This document shows positions 46,023-55,111 of a stretch of DNA of 64,000 bases, one piece after another. Each line of letters opens with the position of its first letter. Position 1 is the stretch's first letter. Position numbers and translations under genes: made by a program. The notes under the pieces are model-generated. The model was not told the DNA's origin. It did not search any database and saw only the letters and a list, made by a program, of their open reading frames with translations. Origin of the DNA: Bog-756 sp963741055 (GTDB lineage Bacteria > Actinomycetota > Acidimicrobiia > Acidimicrobiales > RAAP-2); NCBI GenBank assembly GCA_963741055.1, contig CAVUGU010000007.1:62001-126000 (forward strand), read 5' to 3'.

Positions 46023-47289
46023 GTGAACGACCGGACTCAATCGACCACGATCTACGCAGCAGGACTCGTCCAAGGGATCGTGCTGGTCACCTTCCCCGCT
46101 GCGAGCACCATCTTCACCAGCGCCGCCCACTACGGCCTCTCGAGCACCCAGTACGGCGCGATGTTCCTACCGCAGGTGATCACGGCGATCACCTCGGCGC
46201 TCCTCGGGGCCGACCTGGCCCGTCGCTTCACCTTGAAGCGCGTCTTCCTGGCGGGTCTCGTGGCAGACCTGGTGTCGATGGGTCTCCTGATCACCAGCCA
46301 GTTCTTCACGAGCGACCGAGGGGCCGCCTACGGACTTCTCCTCGTCGCCACTGCGTCGCTCGGACTCGGGTTCGGACTCACCGTCCCGGCGATCAACACG
46401 TTTACCGCCGCCTTCCACCCCGACGCGGTGGACCGCTCGGTGCTCGTGCTCAACGCGCTGCTCGGACTCGGCACCGCGCTGGCACCGGTCTTCGTCGCCC
46501 TCTTCGACGGGCTCGGCTTCTGGTGGGGCCTGCCGGTCATGTCGGCCGCGCTGCTCGGCATCCTCATCGTGACGAGCGTCCGGTTACCCCTTTCTGCTGC
46601 GACCGCCGACGCCCCGACCTCGACCGCGGACGGCGCCAAACCGCGGCTCCCTCGCCGCTTTTGGTTGTTCGCCGGATTCGCCGTGCTCTACGGAATCGGC
46701 GAGACCATGAACGGCAACTGGTCCGAAAGCCTCATGACCTCGCACCTGCGTGCGTCGTCTGCACTCGCGTCGGTCGCGCTCACCGCGTTCTGGGTGATGG
46801 TGACCGCCGGCCGGGTGCTCTTCGCCGCGATCCAACGCACCTTTGCGACCCGTCGTACCTTTCATCTCCTCCCCTTCGTCCTCGCCGGCGTGTTCGTGCT
46901 GGTCGCCGCGCTGCCGACCGGCGCAGCCGGGTGGGGAGTGGTCGGGTTCGGACTCTGTGGCCTCGGCTGTTCCGCGCTCTTGCCGCTCACCATCAGCTTC
47001 GGCCAAGAGCAACTGGCCGCAGTCTCGGCGATGGCCGCGGGCGGCATCATCGCCTTCTACCAGCTCGGGTACGGGATCGCCGCGTTCGGTGCGGGCCCCA
47101 TCCAGAGCGCGGGGGTCAGCCTATCCGCCCTGTTCGGCTTCACCGCGCTGGTCGCGCTCGCCATGGGTGCACTGTCGTTCGTCGTCGTCCGTCCGCAACA
47201 TCACGTCACCCACCTGCACCCGCGTCCGCTCGTCGGGGCGGGCGTCGGCGGGCGGTGCCGCAACCCCGGTCGCGCCCACCGAGGGCTGA
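46023..47289 (+). CDS. MFS transporter, C-terminus probably frameshifted
   Basis: About 420 residues with 12 membrane segments, beginning TIYAAGLVQGIVLVTFPAAS and SSTQYGAMFLPQVITAITSA. Motif-A-like text is weak (ADLARRFTLKRVFL). The open frame continues without stop into the next gene. One extra base near 47250 explains this; the alternative frame reads GGAATPVAPTEG and stops at 47287-47289, just before the next ribosome site. The GTG 46023 start is uncertain: AAGGAG at 45984-45989 is better placed for TTG 45997, whose nine-codon frame ends in a TGA overlapping this GTG. Substrate unknown. Confidence 0.72.
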
Positions 47290-47312
47290 TCTCACACAAG
47301 AGGAGGAATCCC

Positions 47313-47696
47313 ATGCCGGAACCCGGAGCGGCAACCGCCGTCTTCCTCGAGGACCTCGCCTCGCGAGGTGAGATCCCCCTCCTCCACAACATGTCGGGGA
47401 CCATCCGGGTCGACCTGGTCGGCGGTGGGCGGACCACCCACTGGTATCTCACCTTCGACAGAGGCACCGTCGCGGTCTCCCACCGAAACGCCAAGGCCGA
47501 CGCGGTGATCCACGGCTCGGTCGAGCTGTTCGACAAGCTGGCCACCGGACGGGCGAACGCCACCGCGTCGATGTTGCGGGGCATCCTCCGGGTCGAAGGG
47601 AACATCGGACTGATGTCCGGCCTCGAGCGCGTGCTTCCCGGACCTCCCGGCTCACGAGCCACGTATCTCGAGCGTCAGAAGGAGGCCGCCCGATGA
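47313..47696 (+). CDS. SCP2-like sterol-binding-domain protein
   Basis: A 127-residue protein with an SCP2-like core: GTIRVDLVGGGRTTHWYLTF, DRGTVAVSHRNAKADAVIHG and LATGRANATASMLRGILRVE. SCP2 folds bind lipids or acyl groups in a hydrophobic tunnel. AAGAGGAGGA (47299-47308) fixes the ATG at 47313, independent of the open upstream frame. Its stop overlaps the start of the glycogen-debranching gene by ATGA, so the two are translationally coupled, an unexpected pairing of a lipid-binding fold with a glucan enzyme. Confidence 0.85.
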   Translation: MPEPGAATAVFLEDLASRGEIPLLHNMSGTIRVDLVGGGRTTHWYLTFDRGTVAVSHRNAKADAVIHGSVELFDKLATGRANATASMLRGILRVEGNIGLMSGLERVLPGPPGSRATYLERQKEAAR

Positions 47697-49768
47697 GCAA
47701 AGAACTCGTCCAGATCCTCGACGGCAACGTCTTCGTGGTCAGCGACGAGCGGGGTGACATCGAGGCCTCGCTCACCGACCCGACCGGGCTGTTCGCGTTC
47801 GACACCCGTTATCTCTCGAGATGGGTGCTGACCATCGACCGCCAGCGGCTCAACGCGCTCTCGACCGACGACCTGCAGTACTACGAGGCACGCTTCTTCC
47901 TGGTGCCGGGGACCGGCACGGTCTACGTCGACGCCGACATGTCGGTCATCCGTCGGCGCTCGATGTCCCAAGGGTTCCACGAGACCCTGACCATCTTGAA
48001 TCATCGGTCCGACCCGGTGACGCTCGAGATGCGGGTCGAGGTGGGATCGGACTTCGCCGATCTCTTCGAGGTCAAGGACGCCCTGAAGAAGAAGGGTCAC
48101 TACTCGCACGTCATCGAGGACGACTGCCTGGTGCTCCGTTACGAGCGGGAGACCTTCGCACGCGAGACGTGGATCGGAGCCGACAAGCCGGCGGTGATCG
48201 ACCCGAAGGGCCTGACCTTCGAGGTGACGATCGGCCCCGAGAAGCGGTGGTCGACCGAGCTTCGCGTGGTCACCAACCACCCGGGTATGTCGATGCATCC
48301 GAAGGAAGCCTTCCGGAGACGGCCGAGAGCGACCCGGGCAGACGCGATGGCCCACAATCTCAACGCCTGGATGGCGAGCGCGCCCGTCCTCCACAGCGAC
48401 TCGGACTCCCTCCGGGCCACTTACCGTCGCAGCCTGGTCGACCTCGCCGCGCTGCGTTTCGAGGCACCGGTCATCCCCGGCCACGCGCTCCCGGCCGCAG
48501 GACTTCCCTGGTTCATGACCTTGTTCGGCCGCGATTCGATCTTCACCAGCTTTCAGGCGCTGCCCTTCGCGCCGGACCTCGCGGCGACCACGCTGCGGGC
48601 TCTCGCCGCCCGGCAGGGCTCGAAGCTCGACGACTTCCGGGACGAGGACCCGGGCCGCATCCTTCACGAGATGCGCTACGGCGAGCTCACCGCGTTCGAG
48701 GAACGGCCGCACTCTCCCTACTACGGCAACGCCGACGCGACCCCGCTCTTCGTGGTGCTGATGGACGAATACGAACGCTGGAGCGGAGACACCCGGCTGG
48801 TCCGCGAGCTCGAGTACGAGGCGCGGGCCGCGCTCGCGTGGATCGACGACTACGCAGACCTGCAGGGCAATGGATACATCTCGTACCAGCGGCGCAACGA
48901 GAAGACCGGCCTCGAGAACCAGTGCTGGAAGGACTCGTGGGACTCGATCTCGTTTCACGACGGCACGCTGCCGGGCTTCCCGCGGGCGACCTGCGAGCTC
49001 CAGGGCTATGCATACGACGCCAAGGTCCGCGGAGCCCGCCTCGCACGCGAGATCTGGCGCGATGTCGGCTTCGCCGAGCGCCTCGAGAAGGAGGCAGCCG
49101 AGCTCAAACGGCGCTTCAACCGCGATTTCTGGGTGGAGGACGGCCAGTACTTCGCGGTGGCGCTCGACCCCGACGGACGGCAGGTCGACACCCTCACCTC
49201 GAACAACGGGCACCTGCTGTGGAGTGGGATCGTCGACAAGCGCAAGGCGAAGGCGGTGGTCGGTCACCTGCTCGGGAAGCGACTCTTCACCGGCTGGGGC
49301 GTCCGCACCCTCGCCGAGGGAGAGGCCCGCTTCAACCCGATCGGGTACCACGTCGGGACGGTCTGGCCCTTCGACAATTCCTTCATCGCGCTCGGGTTGC
49401 GCCGCTACGGCTACAAGGACGAGGCCGCCCAGATCGCGGAGGGGATCCTCCAAGCCGCCGAGTTCTTCGACGGGAGGCTCCCCGAGGCGTTCGGGGGCTA
49501 CCCCCGGAGCTGGACCAAGTATCCGGTGCAGTACCCGACCGCGTGCAGCCCGCAGGCGTGGTCGACCGGGGCGCCACTGTTGCTGCTGCGCACCATGCTC
49601 GGCATCCACCCTGCCGGTGAGCACCTGGTGGTCGACCCCGCGGTGCCCGAGAGCATCGGCCGGATCGAGCTCCTCGACATCCCCGGGCGGTGGGGACGGG
49701 TGGACGCGTTCGGGCGCGGCAGAGTCGACACCGCACGGGTGGCCAAGAGAACCGGCCGGCGCGCCTGA
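47693..49768 (+). CDS. Glycogen-debranching-type glycosidase (amylo-alpha-1,6-glucosidase family)
   Basis: A 691-residue cytosolic protein. Residues 1-240 are the N-terminal GDE beta-sandwich (GNVFVVSDERGDIEASLTDP, GLFAFDTRYLSRWVLTID). Residues 290-650 form an (alpha/alpha)6 barrel: GLPWFMTLFGRDSIFTSFQA, NADATPLFVVLMDEYERWSG, CWKDSWDSISFHDG (acidic residue), and NPIGYHVGTVWPFDNSFIAL. Acid residues in GRDSIF and ENQCWKDSWD are candidate catalysts. It probably hydrolyses alpha-1,6 branches or related oligosaccharides. Last gene of the MFS-SCP2-GDE unit, ending in a strong hairpin. Confidence 0.88.
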   Translation: MSKELVQILDGNVFVVSDERGDIEASLTDPTGLFAFDTRYLSRWVLTIDRQRLNALSTDDLQYYEARFFLVPGTGTVYVDADMSVIRRRSMSQGFHETLTILNHRSDPVTLEMRVEVGSDFADLFEVKDALKKKGHYSHVIEDDCLVLRYERETFARETWIGADKPAVIDPKGLTFEVTIGPEKRWSTELRVVTNHPGMSMHPKEAFRRRPRATRADAMAHNLNAWMASAPVLHSDSDSLRATYRRSLVDLAALRFEAPVIPGHALPAAGLPWFMTLFGRDSIFTSFQALPFAPDLAATTLRALAARQGSKLDDFRDEDPGRILHEMRYGELTAFEERPHSPYYGNADATPLFVVLMDEYERWSGDTRLVRELEYEARAALAWIDDYADLQGNGYISYQRRNEKTGLENQCWKDSWDSISFHDGTLPGFPRATCELQGYAYDAKVRGARLAREIWRDVGFAERLEKEAAELKRRFNRDFWVEDGQYFAVALDPDGRQVDTLTSNNGHLLWSGIVDKRKAKAVVGHLLGKRLFTGWGVRTLAEGEARFNPIGYHVGTVWPFDNSFIALGLRRYGYKDEAAQIAEGILQAAEFFDGRLPEAFGGYPRSWTKYPVQYPTACSPQAWSTGAPLLLLRTMLGIHPAGEHLVVDPAVPESIGRIELLDIPGRWGRVDAFGRGRVDTARVAKRTGRRA

Positions 49769-49781
49769 TCCGCCGGCCGGT
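49751..49781. terminator. Bidirectional hairpin terminator
   Basis: ACCGGCCGGCG, loop CGCCTGATC, CGCCGGCCGGT: a perfect 11-bp stem between the convergent debranching and glutaminase genes. The debranching stop lies in the loop and the glutaminase stop begins at the last base of the stem. No U-tract. Confidence 0.75.
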
Positions 49782-50817
49782 CACTCACCTCCGGGTTCGC
49801 CGGTGTCGGGTTCGGGCTGGGACGCGAAGATGTTGAGCCCCATCCGCTCCGACAAGAACCGGCTGGCGAGCTGACCGCGAACGCTGTTGCCCGCTGCGTC
49901 GATGAGTGGGGAGAAGGTCGCGAGCCCGCCCTTTCCGGGTGCGATGGTGACGATCCCTCCGCTCACCCCGCTCTTGCCCGGCAGGCCGACGTCGTACAAC
50001 CAGTCACCGCTGCGTTCGTACAACCCGGCCGTCGCCATCACCGCGAGGGTGCGCTTCGCCACTCCGGCACTGACCACGTCCTCACCGGTCACCGGGTTCC
50101 TTCCCCCGTCGGCGAGCGTGGCGCCCATCACCGCGAGATCCTCGACGTCGACCACCAGCGCGCACTGCCGGGTGTAGACGTCGACAGTGGTGATCGGATC
50201 GCAGAAGAGCCGGCCGTAGCCGTAGAGGAGATGGGCGAGTCCTTGGTTGCGGAGGTTGGTCTCCTGCTCCGATTGGTAGATCCCCCCGTCCATCTCGAGC
50301 TCGCGGCCGGCGAAACGGGAGAGACCGCTTCGCACGAACTCCCATCGTTCTGCGACCGAAGAGCCCGGTGCCAAGCTGGTCGCTGCCAGCGCCCCGGCAT
50401 TGACCATCGGGTTCATCGTGCGGTTCTCGCTCAGCTCGACGGCCATCACCGAGTCGAAGGGAAGCCCGGTGGCATCGACCCCCAGAACGGCACGCGCCCG
50501 CTCCGAGTGCCCATCACCTCGGCAACCAGCGCGAAGACGAAAGGCTTCGACAGCGACTGCAGGGAGAACCTGACGGTGCGGTCCCCGATGGCGAAACGGC
50601 GGCCGGTCACCCCGACGACACAGATGCCGAAGAGGTCGGGGTCGATCCTGGCGAGCGCGGGGATGTACTCGGCCACCGCGCCGTCGTCGCGTGGGAGGAA
50701 GCGCTCGTAGGCATCGGACACCAACGCGGCGATCTCGGTCGGCGAGGGCAGCGTTCCGGTCGACGCCGCCTCGGCGGCGCGGGCGTCGTCGAAGAGGAGC
50801 GGATCGCCGTCCACCAC
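49781..50817 (-). pseudogene. glsA: Glutaminase A, one frameshift
   Basis: The serine-dependent glutaminase domain is split. The first frame has GRRFAIGDRTVRFSLQSLSK, where SLSK is the Ser-x-x-Lys nucleophile motif, then breaks near 50500. The second frame resumes at VMAVELSENRTMNPMVNAGA and continues QSEQETNLRNQGLAHLLYGY, VTGEDVVSAGVAKRTLAVMA and the loop GLPGKSGVSGGIVTIAPGKG. Joined length is about 345 residues with all key residues. It would deamidate glutamine to glutamate. The final LSERMGLNIFASQ is a normal C-terminus, so I suspect a one-base sequence error. Confidence 0.87.
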
Positions 50818-50868
50818 CGGAGTGCCGATCGCCGGATCTGGTCGCGGTGCCCGCGTCGGAGCCGAGGC

Positions 50869-51402
50869 CTACGCCTTCTGCGCGGCCTTGGCGTCGGCTT
50901 CGATCGCGGCCTGATCCGCCTTCAACTGCTTGGCCTGGAGTTTTTGTGCTCGGGCCATCGCCTTTTTCACCTTCGACTCCATGTCGGCGACCGCCACCAC
51001 CACCAGACCGGCCTGGCCCTCGTCGAGTCCCTCGCCGAGCTCCTTCAGGTCACCGCGGCTCATACCGGCCGCGGCGTGGCCGGCGAGCGACCCGAGGATC
51101 GCCCCACCGGCTCCGGTGGCGAGCAGCAGACCACCGCCGATGGCCACCGCCGGGAACAGCGCGATCACCAGGCCGGTGGCGAGTCCGACCCCGCCGCCGA
51201 GCACCCCACCGACCCGTGTGGGCGTCTCGTGCTTCTTCACGATCTTGACCTTTCCGTCTTCGGTGCGCTCGATGACCGCGGCGTCGTAGGCGTCGATCAG
51301 CCCCGCCTCGGTGTGCAACGACTTGATCGCGTCGTAGTCGGCCAGCGCGTCCTTCACGTCGCCGTAGGTGCCCGAATACACGAAGAGGGTGTCGATCGCC
51401 AT
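50869..51402 (-). CDS. DUF1269-type membrane-associated protein
   Basis: A 177-residue protein. Residues 1-60 form an alpha/beta segment (DTLFVYSGTYGDVKDALADY). Residues 65-115 are a glycine-rich hydrophobic hairpin (GGVLGGGVGLATGLVIALFP, then LLLATGAGGAILGSLAGHAA). A charged helix rich in Lys/Ala closes the protein. The order matches DUF1269 proteins, often stress-linked and probably membrane-inserted. Function unknown. It is divergent from the encapsulin operon, with 198 bases between starts. Confidence 0.75.
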   Translation of the reverse strand: MAIDTLFVYSGTYGDVKDALADYDAIKSLHTEAGLIDAYDAAVIERTEDGKVKIVKKHETPTRVGGVLGGGVGLATGLVIALFPAVAIGGGLLLATGAGGAILGSLAGHAAAGMSRGDLKELGEGLDEGQAGLVVVAVADMESKVKKAMARAQKLQAKQLKADQAAIEADAKAAQKA

Positions 51403-51600
51403 TTCGTGCCGTCCTTTCGCCCGCCCCAGAGGTACTCTCCGGAGACCCTGTCTCCTAGTACTTACTGCGGCGGCCTCACCGCGTCAACGCACCACACGCG
51501 GCTCTGTCGGGCAACACGTCGAGAGGGCCCGGTTGACGCGGTCGGCTTCGGTGAACCACGCTCTTGCCTGCACGGGTAGGGTCCGGGCAAGGAGGTCGAC
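51403..51600. other. Divergent intergenic region upstream of the encapsulin operon
   Basis: 198 bases. CTAGTACTTACTG near 51455 is the most AT-rich part. TTGACG near 51533 could be a -35 element for the plus-strand operon, but no matching -10 is clear. CAAGGAGGTCGAC at the right edge is the ribosome site of the ferritin-like gene. I saw no DtxR/IdeR-like iron box. Confidence 0.3.
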
Positions 51601-51969
51601 ATGGCAAGCGAAGGGCTCCACGAGGTACGCGACGACCTCGACGCGGAAACCATCGATCGCCACCGGGCGACGGTCTCGCTCTGCGAGGAGCTCGAGGCGG
51701 TCGACTGGTACGACCAGCGGGTCCACGCGACGGACGATCTCAGCCTGGCCCAGGTGCTCGCCCACAACCGCGACGAGGAGAAGGAGCACGCGTCGATGAC
51801 CCTCGAATGGCTGCGGCGGCGCGACCCGACCCTCGACCGGCATCTGCGGACCTACCTGTTCACCGAAGAACCGATCACCGAAGAGGAGACCGAAGCGGAA
51901 GGTTCCGGTGCGGCACTGGTCCCATCGGGTTCCCTCGGTATCGGGGGCCTCAAAGGGAGGGCGTCATGA
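51601..51969 (+). CDS. Encapsulated ferritin-like cargo protein (EncFtn)
   Basis: A 122-residue protein: two long helices with ferroxidase-type acids and histidines (SLCEELEAVDWYDQRVHATD and VLAHNRDEEKEHASMTLEWL, the latter holding ExxH). A short acidic linker leads to the C-terminal tail SGSLGIGGLKGRAS, which matches the encapsulin cargo-loading peptide consensus (SLxIGxLKG). EncFtn forms annular decamers that oxidise Fe2+ for storage inside the shell. A strong AAGGAGG precedes the ATG. The stop overlaps the shell gene start by ATGA. Confidence 0.95.
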   Translation: MASEGLHEVRDDLDAETIDRHRATVSLCEELEAVDWYDQRVHATDDLSLAQVLAHNRDEEKEHASMTLEWLRRRDPTLDRHLRTYLFTEEPITEEETEAEGSGAALVPSGSLGIGGLKGRAS

Positions 51970-52772
51970 ACCATCTCCGTCGCGAGCTCGCCCCGATCAG
52001 CGACGAGGCGTGGCAGGCAGTCGACGACGAGGCGCGAGGCCGGCTCACCACCCAGCTCGCCGCCCGACAGGTCGTCGACTTCCTCGGCCCGAACGGCTGG
52101 TCGCACTCGGCCACCAACTTGGGCCGCACCGCATCGATCGCCTCACCCTCCGAAGGGCTGGTGGCCGCACAGCGGCGCGTGCTCCCACTCCTCGAGCTGC
52201 GTGCCGAATTCAAGGTCTCCCGCGTCGAGCTCGACGACATCGACCGCGGCGCGACCAACACGGACTTCGACGAGCTCGACGAGGCGGTGCGCCAGATCGC
52301 GGTCGGCGAGAACTTCACGGTCTTCCACGGCCACCAGGCAGCCGGCATCCGCGGCGTCACCGAGACCTCGTCGCACAAACCGATGACCTTCGGCGCCGAC
52401 ACCGAGCGATATCCGAACACCGTCGCGGACGCGGTCGACCGACTCCGCCAGTCCGGGATCGCCGGACCCTACGCGCTGGTGCTCAGCCCGGGGATCTACA
52501 CGCGGATCGTCCAGACCGCCGAGCACGGTGGCCACCTCCTCTTCGACCATCTCCGGAGGATTCTCGACGGTCCGCTGGTCTGGGCGCCGGGGGTCGAGTG
52601 CGGCGTCGTACTCAGCCTGCGAGGCGGTGACTTCGTGTTCGACTGTGGTGAGGACCTCTCGATCGGCTACCTCGACCACGACGCGGACGTGGTCCGGCTC
52701 TACCTCGAAGAGAGCTTCAGCTTCCGGGTGGACGAGCCCGACGCCTCCGTGCAGCTCCGCCCCGCGAAGTGA
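51966..52772 (+). CDS. Encapsulin nanocompartment shell protein
   Basis: A 268-residue HK97-fold shell protein. N-terminal helix HLRRELAPISDEAWQAVDDE contributes the inner surface that binds cargo tails. ELRAEFKVSRVELDDIDRGA and ENFTVFHGHQAAGIRGVTE belong to the E-loop and P-domain; GPYALVLSPGIYTRIVQTAE and ECGVVLSLRGGDFVFDCGED to the A-domain. FSFRVDEPDASVQLRP is the usual C-terminus. It assembles into a cage, probably T=1 or T=3 icosahedral, around the EncFtn encoded directly upstream, so the pair is an iron-storage compartment. ATG 51966 follows GGGAGGG. Confidence 0.95.
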   Translation: MNHLRRELAPISDEAWQAVDDEARGRLTTQLAARQVVDFLGPNGWSHSATNLGRTASIASPSEGLVAAQRRVLPLLELRAEFKVSRVELDDIDRGATNTDFDELDEAVRQIAVGENFTVFHGHQAAGIRGVTETSSHKPMTFGADTERYPNTVADAVDRLRQSGIAGPYALVLSPGIYTRIVQTAEHGGHLLFDHLRRILDGPLVWAPGVECGVVLSLRGGDFVFDCGEDLSIGYLDHDADVVRLYLEESFSFRVDEPDASVQLRPAK

Positions 52773-52795
52773 CCGGCGGCGCTCTGCGCCGTCAC
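52769..52795. terminator. Imperfect hairpin after encapsulin
   Basis: CGGCGC, loop TCT, GCGCCG, extended by GTGA/TCAC across a four-base bulge, lies between the convergent encapsulin and sulfatase genes and overlaps both stop codons. Plausible bidirectional terminator without a U-tract. Confidence 0.5.
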
Positions 52796-55093
52796 TGCTC
52801 GGACATGATCCGCTCGAACTCGATCATCGGGTTGAGCGGCGCGTGCTCGCTCAGACTCACCACCGCAGTGTGGATGGTCGCGGTGCACGCAAAGGGGGCT
52901 CGGTAACCCTCGCCGACCGCGGGGCCGAGCTCGTAGCCACAGGTCATTCCCGCGTTGGTGGCGCTGAACGCCATGATCGTCCACCGCTGAATCGGCCCGC
53001 TTGCGACGCGCTCGCCGTCCACCTCGATCGATCCTTCTCCGGCATTGGTGCCGTCGTACTCGAACCGGTAGGTCAGCCGGTGGCGACCGGGAGGGAGCGG
53101 CGAGGAGGCCGCCACCACGTGACGCTCCTTGCCGTAGAGGTTGTGCACGTAGCGGGGACGCCCCTCCACGAGATGGAACGAGAAGCCGCCGAGGGCGGAG
53201 CCCTGGGCGAGGAGCACGCCCTCGGGAGGGGTCCCGTCGTCGACGGTGACGTCGACTTCGATCGTGTGGCTCCGGTTCTTCACGTTGGCGGCCACGCTCT
53301 CGGGCACCGGTGCGGTGCCGGGGTAGTAGGTCCACTCGAGCCGCGGCAGCGCGCCAGTCGGGCTTCGGATGGACGATCGTGTGCAAGACCCGGTTGTCGA
53401 GTGGCAGGACCTGGTTGTCCCTCGCCTCCCTCCACCAGAGGTCGATCATCTCCGCGAGACGTTCGGGCTCCTTGTCCGCGAGGTCGCGCAGCTCTGCGGG
53501 ATCGCGCGCAACGTCGTAGAGCTCCCACTGGTCCTCGTCGAAGGGCGCGTTCCAGCTGATCCCGTCGTCGTAGAGCGGCCCGATCGGTTTGTAGGTGACG
53601 GCCTTCCACCCGTCGTGGACGATGGCGCGGCTGCCGAACATCTCGAAGTACTGGGTCCTGCGGTGCGGTTCTGCGTCCGCCCCGTCGACCGCGAGAAGGC
53701 CCGCGAAGCTCACCCCGTCGATCCGGCTCTGGGGGACGTACTCGATGGTGGCGGGCACCTCGAGGCCGGCCAGGTCGAGGACCGTGGGCAGGATGTCCAC
53801 CGCGTGGGTCAGCTGCGAGCGCACCCCACCCCCACCGGCGAACCTCTTGGGCCAGCTCACGATGCACGGGTCGGCCACCCCGCCCTCGTGCACCTCGCGC
53901 TTCCAACGCCGGAACGGCGTATTGCCGGCCATCGTCCAGCCCCATGGGTAATTGTTGTGCGCGCTCGGACCGCCGATCTCGTCGATCCGACGCAACAGCT
54001 CGTTCGGTCCGGCGGGGTCGACGTTCTGGAGGCGGTTGTCGTTGATCGAACCGTTGGGTCCGCCCTCTGCGCTCGCCCCGTTGTCGGAGACCAGCATCAC
54101 CAGGGTGTCGTCGCGATCGCCGGTCTGCTCGAGGAAGGCAAACAGCCGCGCGAGCTGCGCGTCGGTGTACGAGAGGTACGCGGCGAAGCACTCCATGAAG
54201 CGAGCCGCGACGCGCTGCTGCTCGGCGGGCAGGTCGTCCCAGGCGGGCACCCAGTGGGGTCGTGGCGCGAACTCGGCGCCCGGCGGGAAGAAACCCTCCG
54301 CCATCTGGCGGGCGAACGCCGCCTCGCGCCAGGCGTCCCATCCTTGGTCGAAATGGCCGCGGTAGCGCTCGATCCATTCGCGGGGCGCGTGGTGGGGGGA
54401 ATGGCATGCGCCGGTGCAGAAGTAGAGGAAGAACCGGCGCTCGGGGTCGACCGCGCGGAGGTCGGCGAGATAGGTGATCGCCTGGTCCACCAGGTCCGCG
54501 CTCAGGTGATACCCCTCTTCGCCGGAGCCGGGCGGGACGATCGAATGGTTGTCCTGGTAGAGGATCGGCGCGAACTGGTGGGTCTCGCCACCGTGGAAGC
54601 CGTACCAGCGGTCGAAGCCGCGGCCGAGGGGCCAGCTGTGGCGTGGCGCGGCCATGTTGGTCTCGTCCTCGGGGGAGAGGTGCCACTTGCCCACCGCATA
54701 GGTGGCGTAGCCGTGGTGGCGGAGGATCTCCGAGAGGAACCCGTTCTCCTTCGGGACCTCGCCGTTGTATCCCGGGTAGCCGACGGCGAGATCGGCGACC
54801 CGACCGAGCCCGTTGCGGTGGTGGTTCCGGCCGGTGAGGAGGCAGGACCGGGTGGGCGAGCAGAGGGCGGTGGTGTGGAAGTTGGTCAGCCGGATTCCCG
54901 TCGCGGCGAGGCCGTCGATGGTCGGCGTCGCCATGTCCGACCCGTAGCAGCCGAGCTGTGCGAATCCCACGTCGTCGAGGACGACGAGGATGACGTTGGG
55001 CGCGCCCGCCGGCGGGGTGGTCGGCGCCGGCCACCATGGCTCCGACGTCCGCCAGTCGTCACCGATCACTCCCTCGAAGCGGGGTGTCTCCAT
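52792..55093 (-). pseudogene. Type I arylsulfatase, one frameshift
   Basis: About 767 residues when joined. ILVVLDDVGFAQLGCYGSDM gives the metal Asp pair; LCSPTRSCLLTGRNHHRN holds CxPxR, whose Cys becomes formylglycine; YAVGKWHLSPEDETN, VMLVSDNGASAEGG and FRRWKREVHEGG supply the remaining active-site residues. Near 53340 the frame shifts; the second frame, ESVAANVKNRSHTIEVDVTV to SEHAPLNPMIEFERIM, is the normal C-terminal beta domain. It would hydrolyse sulfate esters. No signal peptide is evident at METPRFEG. No formylglycine-generating enzyme is in the window. Confidence 0.88.
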
Positions 55094-55111
55094 CTCTGCC
55101 TCTTTCTCTGA

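Noticed and set aside
46023..47696. MFS-SCP2 fusion protein
   Set aside because: A strong ribosome site (AAGAGGAGGA) and ATG at 47313 precede the SCP2 domain, and a natural MFS stop lies at 47287-47289 one base out of frame.
53369..55111. 580-codon plus-strand open frame opposite the sulfatase
   Set aside because: Shadow frame of the sulfatase, without recognisable features.
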